From the NCBI RefSeq assembly GCF_017368795.1, contig NZ_JAFNLL010000025.1:1-64000 (forward strand): DNA of 64,000 nucleotides. The letters run 5' to 3'. The first letter of the stretch is position 1. Every line of letters starts with the position of its first letter. The notes under the pieces were generated by a model that was not told the DNA's origin, ran no database searches, and worked only from the letters and a program-made list of their open reading frames with translations. The stretch is from Arthrobacter cavernae. GTDB taxonomy: Bacteria; Actinomycetota; Actinomycetes; Actinomycetales; Micrococcaceae. The translations under genes were made by a program, and so were the position numbers. Below are positions 58,850 to 64,000 of the stretch, in pieces.

Positions 58850-61800
58850 CTACTCGACGATGAGCAACAGATCGCCGCCCTGGACCTGCTCGACCGCCGA
58901 TACGGCGAGGCGCGAGACAGTGCCCGCAACCGGCGTCGTGATGGAGGCTTCCATCTTCATGGCCTCGATCGTGGCAACCGTATCGCCGGCCTTGACGATG
59001 TCGCCGGCCTTGACCGTGACCGTGACGGCACCCGCGAACGGCGCGGCGACCTGGCCGGGCTGTGCGGGATCTGCCTTCTCGGCGGCCTTGACGTTGCTCA
59101 CCACGGAGCGGTCACGGACCACCACGGGGCGGGACTGGCCGTTGAGCGTGCACATGACCGTGCGCATGCCCTTCTCGTCGGCCTCAGACACGGCCTCAAG
59201 CTGGGCGATCAGGCGGACGCCCTTCTCCAGCTCGATCACGTGCTCGGCGCCGCGCTGCAGGCCGTACAGGTAGTCACGGGTGTCCAGCACGGAGATGTTG
59301 CCGTAGTTGTCCACGCTCTTCAGGTAGTCCTTGGTGGGGCCGTCGAAGAGCAGACGGTTCAGCGTGTGCTGGCGCGTCTTCGAATCGGACTTAAGCGCGG
59401 CACTGTCCTCGGCGCTGAGCTCGACGTCGCGCACCTTGATGCTACGGCCCTGCAGGGCCTTGGTGCGGAACGGCTCGGGCCAGCCTCCGGGAGGGTCACC
59501 CAATTCGCCCGAGAGGAAGCCGATGACGGAGTCCGGGATGTCGTAGTTCTGCGGGTTCTCGTTGAAGTCGGCGGGATCCGCGTTCAGGCCCACGAGGTGC
59601 AGCGCGAGGTCGCCCACCACCTTGGAGGACGGAGTCACCTTGACCAGGCGGCCCAGGATGCGGTCCGCTGCGGTGTACATGTCCTCGATGGCTTCAAACT
59701 GCTCGCCGAGGCCCAGGGCAATGGCCTGCTGGCGCAGATTGGAGAGCTGGCCTCCGGGGATTTCGTGCTGGTAGACGCGGCCTGTCGGGCCCGGCAGGCC
59801 GGATTCGAACGGTGCGTACACGCGGCGCACGGCCTCCCAGTACGGCTCCAGGGCACTGACGTTGGCCAGGCTGAGGCCCGTATCGCGCGGCGTGTGGGCA
59901 AGCGCCGCGACGAGCGCGGACGCCGAGGGCTGGCTGGTGGTGCCGGCAAGCGACGCCGAGGCGACGTCCACGGCGTCGACTCCTGCATCCACGGCGGCCA
60001 ATAGCGTGGCCAGCTGGCCACCTGCTGTGTCGTGGGTGTGCAGGTGGACCGGCAGATCGAAACGCTCACGAAGGGCCGCGACCAGCTTCGCCGCGGCCGC
60101 AGGGCGGAGCAGGCCGGCCATGTCTTTGATGGCCAGGATGTGCGCACCGGCGTCGACGATCCTCTGGGCAAGCTCGAGGTAGTAGTCGAGCGTGTACAGG
60201 GTCTCGTCCGGATTGAGCATGTCGCCGGTGTAGCACAGTGCCACTTCGGCGACGGCGGTGCCTGTGGCCCGGACGGCGCGGATGGCCGGGGCCATCTGGT
60301 TGACGTCGTTGAGGGCGTCAAAGATGCGGAAGATGTCGATGCCGGTGGCCGCTGCCTCCGTGACGAAGGCCTCCGTCACTTCTTCCGGGTACGGCGTGTA
60401 GCCGACGGTGTTGCGGCCGCGCAGGAGCATCTGCAGGCAGACGTTGGGCATTGCCTGGCGGAGCGCGGCCAGGCGGTCCCAGGGGTCTTCGCCGAGGAAG
60501 CGCAGGGAGACGTCGTACGTGGCACCGCCCCAGGCCTCGACCGAGAGGAGCTCCGGCAGCAGCGAGGTGACGGCCGGGCCGGCGGCCACGAGGTCGCGGG
60601 TACGGACCCTGGTGGCCAGCAACGACTGGTGGGCGTCACGGAACGTGGTGTCCGTGACGGCCAGTGCCTGCTGCTCGCGCAGGGCCTTGGCGAAGCCCTC
60701 CGGACCGAGTTCCAGCAACTTGTGGCGGGAGCCCTTGGTGGGAACGGGACCTTCGACGGCGGGGAGCTTGCTTGCCGGGTCGGAGTGCACCTTGAGTTCG
60801 CCGTTCGGCTTGTTCACAGTGACGTCCGCGAGCCAGGTGAGCAGCTTGGTTCCACGGTCCGCGGAGACGTGGGACTTGAGCAGCTCGGGGCGCTTGTCAA
60901 TGAAGTCGGTGGCGACGTTTCCTGCGATGAAGTCCGGGTCGGCCAGCACGGCCTGCAGGAACGGAATGTTGGTGGAAACACCGCGGATGCGGAATTCGGC
61001 GAGGCCACGGCGCGCACGGGCCACGGCTGCCGGGTAGTCCCGGCCGCGGCAGGTGAGCTTGACCAGCATCGAGTCGAAGTGCGGGCTGATTTCGGCACCC
61101 GAGTACACAGTGCCGCCGTCGAGCCTTACGCCGGCGCCGCCAGCGGAACGGTAGCCGGTGATCTTTCCGACGTCGGGGCGGAAGCCGTTGGCCGGGTCTT
61201 CTGTGGTGATGCGGCACTGGAGCGCGGCACCTTTGATGGCGACCGTCTCCTGGCTCAGGCCGAGGTCGGCCAGGGTTTCGCCGGAGGCAATGCGCAGCTG
61301 CGCCTGGACGAGGTCAACGTCCGTGATTTCTTCGGTCACGGTGTGCTCGACCTGGATGCGCGGGTTCATTTCGATGAACACGTGCTGGCCCGCACGTTCG
61401 CCCTCGGTGTCCACGAGGAACTCGACGGTGCCGGCGTTGACGTAGTTCAGGGCCTTCGCGAAGGCCACTGCGTCGCGGTAGAGGGCCTGGCGGATGGATT
61501 CGTCCAGGTTCGGGGCCGGAGCGATTTCCACGACCTTCTGGTGGCGGCGCTGCAGCGAGCAGTCGCGCTCGAAGAGGTGCATGACGTTGCCTTCGGCGTC
61601 GGCCAGGATCTGGACCTCGATGTGGCGCGGCCGGAGCACGGCCTGCTCAAGGAACATGGTGGGATCGCCGAAGGCGGCGTCTGCTTCGCGCATGGCCGCC
61701 TGCAGGGCGTCCGGCAACGCTTCGCGGGTTTCGACGCGGCGCATGCCGCGGCCACCGCCGCCTGCAACGGCCTTGGCGAAGATCGGGAAACCGATTTCAT

Positions 61801-62245
61801 CGGCGGCCGCAATGAGTTCGTCGAGGTCCTTCGAGGGCTTGCTCGACTTCAGGACCGGCACGCCGGCCTTGCGGGCGGCCTCGAGCGCGGCAACCTTGTT
61901 GCCTGCAAGCTCTAGGACCTCGGCCGGCGGACCGACAAAGGTGATGCCCTCGGCCTTGGCCGCGCGGGCCAGGTCAGGATTTTCGGAGAGGAAGCCGTAG
62001 CCCGGGTAGATGGCGTCGGCACCGGATTCCTTGGCTACACGGACAACCTCTGCAACGTCCAGGTAGGCGCGGACCGGGTGGCCGGCCTCGCCAATGAGAT
62101 AGGCCTCATCGGCCTTCTGCCGGTGGATCGAGTTTCGGTCCTCGTGCGGAAAGACGGCAACGGTCTTGGCGCCCAGTTCATAACCAGCGCGAAATGCCCT
62201 GATCGCGATTTCTCCGCGATTGGCCACCAGAATCTTCGAAAACAT
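58850..62245 (-). CDS. pyc: Pyruvate carboxylase
   Basis: An 1131-residue single-chain biotin enzyme carboxylating pyruvate to oxaloacetate (anaplerosis). Biotin carboxylase domain first (ILVANRGEIAIRAFRA; GGGGRGMRRV; EMNPRIQVEHTVTEE), then the carboxyltransferase TIM barrel (DTTFRDAHQSLLATRVRT; YTGDMLNPDE; IKDMAGLLRPAAA; HTHDTAGGQLAT), allosteric linker, and C-terminal biotinyl domain with the AMKME motif (K1097). The ATG has AGGAGA about 5 bases upstream. A CRP/GlxR-like site lies 77-92 bases upstream. Confidence 0.97.
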   Translation of the reverse strand: MFSKILVANRGEIAIRAFRAGYELGAKTVAVFPHEDRNSIHRQKADEAYLIGEAGHPVRAYLDVAEVVRVAKESGADAIYPGYGFLSENPDLARAAKAEGITFVGPPAEVLELAGNKVAALEAARKAGVPVLKSSKPSKDLDELIAAADEIGFPIFAKAVAGGGGRGMRRVETREALPDALQAAMREADAAFGDPTMFLEQAVLRPRHIEVQILADAEGNVMHLFERDCSLQRRHQKVVEIAPAPNLDESIRQALYRDAVAFAKALNYVNAGTVEFLVDTEGERAGQHVFIEMNPRIQVEHTVTEEITDVDLVQAQLRIASGETLADLGLSQETVAIKGAALQCRITTEDPANGFRPDVGKITGYRSAGGAGVRLDGGTVYSGAEISPHFDSMLVKLTCRGRDYPAAVARARRGLAEFRIRGVSTNIPFLQAVLADPDFIAGNVATDFIDKRPELLKSHVSADRGTKLLTWLADVTVNKPNGELKVHSDPASKLPAVEGPVPTKGSRHKLLELGPEGFAKALREQQALAVTDTTFRDAHQSLLATRVRTRDLVAAGPAVTSLLPELLSVEAWGGATYDVSLRFLGEDPWDRLAALRQAMPNVCLQMLLRGRNTVGYTPYPEEVTEAFVTEAAATGIDIFRIFDALNDVNQMAPAIRAVRATGTAVAEVALCYTGDMLNPDETLYTLDYYLELAQRIVDAGAHILAIKDMAGLLRPAAAAKLVAALRERFDLPVHLHTHDTAGGQLATLLAAVDAGVDAVDVASASLAGTTSQPSASALVAALAHTPRDTGLSLANVSALEPYWEAVRRVYAPFESGLPGPTGRVYQHEIPGGQLSNLRQQAIALGLGEQFEAIEDMYTAADRILGRLVKVTPSSKVVGDLALHLVGLNADPADFNENPQNYDIPDSVIGFLSGELGDPPGGWPEPFRTKALQGRSIKVRDVELSAEDSAALKSDSKTRQHTLNRLLFDGPTKDYLKSVDNYGNISVLDTRDYLYGLQRGAEHVIELEKGVRLIAQLEAVSEADEKGMRTVMCTLNGQSRPVVVRDRSVVSNVKAAEKADPAQPGQVAAPFAGAVTVTVKAGDIVKAGDTVATIEAMKMEASITTPVAGTVSRLAVSAVEQVQGGDLLLIVE

Positions 62246-62321
62246 ACTTCTCCTGCATCATTGCGGGTGTATCGGTCGGTGGTCACAGTGTGTAATGCCA
62301 CCAGCGGCAAACACAAATCTT

Positions 62322-62337
62322 TGTGGCAACCATCACA
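62322..62337 (-). promoter_or_regulatory. CRP/GlxR-like site upstream of pyc
   Basis: On the minus strand TGTGA, six bases, CCACA (62322-62337) matches the TGTGA-N6-TCACA consensus at 9 of 10 positions, extended by a longer symmetry CTTTGTG/CACAAAG (62319-62340). It lies about 80 bases before the pyc start. A weak -35/-10 pair (TTGTGT, 16 bases, TACACA) is downstream. The rest of the 303-base gap to the ParA gene shows nothing nameable besides GC-rich inverted repeats. Confidence 0.45.
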
Positions 62338-62548
62338 AAGCAATCGTCATGTGGGCTGTATAAGCGTGCGCGCGGGCGAGCACCATGCTAGTGCCGGGCC
62401 GGGACCCGGCGGGGGCAGACAGGCAAAGGCGGGAATCGGCCCCCGCGCAACATATGATGTTGAGGGGGCTTCGGCATGCCCCGCACCGGCTCTGCCCGGG
62501 GCAAAAACACCGCGACACGGCAACCGGCGTTAGGTTTTGGGTTCTCAA

Positions 62549-63370
62549 GTGCAAGTAGTCAGCATCAGCAGCCTCAAGGGCGGAGTGGGAAAGACGTCCG
62601 TCACCACCGGACTGGCCTCGGCGGCGCTGGCTGCCGGAATCCCCACGCTCGTCGTCGACCTCGACCCCCACGCAGACGCCACCACGGCCCTCGGGGTACA
62701 GCCCGGCGAGCAACTCGACATCGGCCGAATGCTGAAGAACCCCCGCAAGGCCAGGCTGAGCGAAAACGTGGCCAGCAGCGGCTGGGTCTCCAACGCCAAC
62801 GGCAGGGGCGCACACGCCCGCGTCCTCGACGTTGCCGTGGGATCCGCGTACACCGGCATCTATGACCGACCGGACCTTGGCCGGAGGGATCTCCGCCGCC
62901 TGTCCGCCGTCCTCGCCGCCGGCGAACAGTACGAACTCGTCCTGGTGGACTGCCCGCCGTCGCTCAACGGCCTCACACGCATGGCCTGGAACGCGAGCGA
63001 CCGCGTGGTGCTGGTGGCCGAGCCCGGACTGTTTTCCGTAGCAGGCACGGAGCGCACCATGCGGGCCATCCAGCTGTTCCGGAAGGAGTTCGCGCCGAAC
63101 CTGGCGCCGGCAGGGATTGTTGCCAACCGTGTCCGGAGCGGTTCCGCCGAACACACCTTCCGCCTGGGCGAAATGGAATCCATGTTCGGTGAGCTGCTGC
63201 TCGCCCCGCACATCCCGGAACAGGCCAACTGGCAGCAGATCCAGGGTGCGGCCCATGCCGTGCACCACTGGCCCGGCGATTCGGCCAAGAACGCCGCCAA
63301 ACTCTTCGACACGCTCCTGGAGAACATGCTGTCCGCGAAGAGCGGCCTGCGGGACCGCCGCCAGCACTGA
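62549..63370 (+). CDS. ParA family ATPase
   Basis: A 273-residue ParA/MinD-type P-loop ATPase. Walker A is SSLKGGVGKTSVTTGLASA (deviant KGGVGKT), the Walker A' region is LVVDLDPHADAT, Walker B is ELVLVDCPPSLNG. It is an orphan: no parB is adjacent. Similar genes sit between pyc and the MerR regulator in Arthrobacter-type genomes, so it is unlikely to be the chromosome-partition ParA. The start is uncertain: GTG 62549 (MQVVSISSLKGG) is favoured; a TTG 12 bases upstream is possible. No ribosome site is seen, and a -10-like TAGGTT lies at 62531-62536. Confidence 0.85.
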   Translation: MQVVSISSLKGGVGKTSVTTGLASAALAAGIPTLVVDLDPHADATTALGVQPGEQLDIGRMLKNPRKARLSENVASSGWVSNANGRGAHARVLDVAVGSAYTGIYDRPDLGRRDLRRLSAVLAAGEQYELVLVDCPPSLNGLTRMAWNASDRVVLVAEPGLFSVAGTERTMRAIQLFRKEFAPNLAPAGIVANRVRSGSAEHTFRLGEMESMFGELLLAPHIPEQANWQQIQGAAHAVHHWPGDSAKNAAKLFDTLLENMLSAKSGLRDRRQH

Positions 63371-63429
63371 AACCCCGGGGCGGCAGCTCCGCCGACGCAA
63401 CCCAAGCAGCGCAGCAAATAGGAAAGCCG

Positions 63430-64000
63430 CTAGCTGATGCGGCGTGCGACGCGGCGCTTGCTCAATTCGTCATCGGGAAAGGACTGCTCCGTTACGCGCT
63501 CGCTGGGCAGCGCGGCGAGGCTGCCCTCGACCTCCCGCCAGACGCGGCCGACAGCGATGCCGAACACGCCCTGTCCGCCCTGCACAAGATCAATGACTTC
63601 GTCCGCAGACGTACATTCATAGACACTGGCGCCGTCGCTCATGAGAGTGATCTGGGCCAGGTCCTCCACACCGCGCTCGCGCAGGTGCTCCACAGCCGTA
63701 CGGATCTGCTGGAGGGAAACCCCGGTGTCCAGCAGCCGCTTAACGACCTTCAGGACCAGGATGTCGCGGAAACCGTAGAGGCGCTGGGAACCGGAGCCTG
63801 CGGCCCCGCGGACAGCTGGTTCAACGAGGCCGGTGCGGGCCCAGTAGTCGAGTTGGCGGTAGGTGATGCCTGCGGCCTTGCATGCCGTGGGACCGCGGTA
63901 GCCCGCGTCCTCGTCCAGCACGGGAAGGTCCTCCGTAAACAGGAGACCCTGGGCACCGCCCGCGTGCGCAGCAGTGCCGGTCGAGGCCTGCTTTAGCTCG
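63430..64000 (-). CDS. MerR family regulator, Rv1830-like (5' end outside window)
   Basis: The frame is open from the TAG side at 63430 to the window edge, giving at least 190 residues. GYRGPTACKAAGITYRQLDYWARTGLVEPAV is the MerR-type winged-helix DNA-binding domain, then GSGSQRLYGFRDILVLKVVKRLLDTGVSLQQIR and a C-terminal ligand or dimer region (LMSDGASVYECTSADEVIDLVQGGQGVFGIAV). It strongly resembles mycobacterial Rv1830, a MerR-like regulator near the garA-ftsR genes. The N-terminal ~25 residues visible (GLLFTEDLPVLDED) match the family's acidic lead; the start codon is beyond the window. Convergent with the ParA gene. Confidence 0.9.
   Translation of the reverse strand, partial: ELKQASTGTAAHAGGAQGLLFTEDLPVLDEDAGYRGPTACKAAGITYRQLDYWARTGLVEPAVRGAAGSGSQRLYGFRDILVLKVVKRLLDTGVSLQQIRTAVEHLRERGVEDLAQITLMSDGASVYECTSADEVIDLVQGGQGVFGIAVGRVWREVEGSLAALPSERVTEQSFPDDELSKRRVARRIS

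Overview
The window is chromosomal DNA of a high-GC actinobacterium, most likely Micrococcaceae (Arthrobacter, Pseudarthrobacter or Paenarthrobacter type). The main clues are the gene order (glnA / glnE-glnA2 / panB; idsA2 - Rv2175c - pknL - aroG as in mycobacteria), the actinobacterial families DUF4191, DUF3040 and Wag31/DivIVA with SepF, a polyphosphate glucokinase, frequent GTG starts, and a MurE lacking the diaminopimelate-specificity motif, which fits a lysine-type peptidoglycan. The genus is an inference from translated proteins; no 16S gene is present.

Layout. 1-3.66 kb: end of lipA, a DUF4191 membrane protein, an RDD protein, and glnA with a GlnR-like box in its promoter. 3.66-6.45 kb: a loose, poorly conserved pocket with two tiny coupled ORFs, a GNAT acetyltransferase, a wrecked VOC/glyoxalase gene, a secreted protein made only of SLH-like repeats, a wrecked amino-acid ABC permease, and several short direct repeats. 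6.45-18.2 kb: glnE-glnA2 (nitrogen control), panB, yceI, a SPOR-like small protein, map, ppgK, nrdR, hisD, a membrane protein and a flavin reductase. 18.2-25.9 kb: dnaE, a membrane protein, rluD-type synthase, lspA, divIVA/wag31, yggT, sepF. 26.0-43.7 kb: a complete division and cell-wall (dcw) cluster on the minus strand, transcribed mraZ-rsmH-ftsL-ftsI-murE-murF-mraY-murD-ftsW-murG-murC-ftsQ-ftsZ-pgeF-yggS-sepF-yggT-divIVA, with many 4- or 8-base overlaps; ftsA is absent, as is usual in actinobacteria. 44-58.8 kb: DUF3040, dinB, a lipoprotein coupled to a polyprenyl synthase, an Rv2175c-like regulator, a LysM transglycosylase, a PASTA kinase, class II DAHP synthase, PlsC, an esterase, a ROK kinase and an acyl-CoA synthetase. 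58.8-64 kb: pyruvate carboxylase, a ParA-family ATPase and a MerR regulator cut by the window edge.

How the genes work together. The dcw block, DivIVA, SepF, LspA, the PASTA kinase, the LysM enzyme and the polyprenyl synthase all serve polar growth, septation and envelope building. GlnA, GlnE and GlnA2 form a nitrogen assimilation and adenylylation module. PpgK, the ROK kinase, Pyc, AroG and FadD are central-metabolism genes.

Most of the window is ordinary core genome. I did not find a convincing new biological system. The parts most worth a second look are the 3.66-6.45 kb pocket, the recurring leaderless-start architecture (a -10 hexamer exactly 6 nt before the start codon in seven genes), the GlnR-like box, the three phased MraZ boxes, the palindrome and NrdR-box-like site before nrdR, and a CRP/GlxR-like site before pyc. 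No CRISPR array, tRNA, rRNA, insertion sequence or complete prophage was seen.
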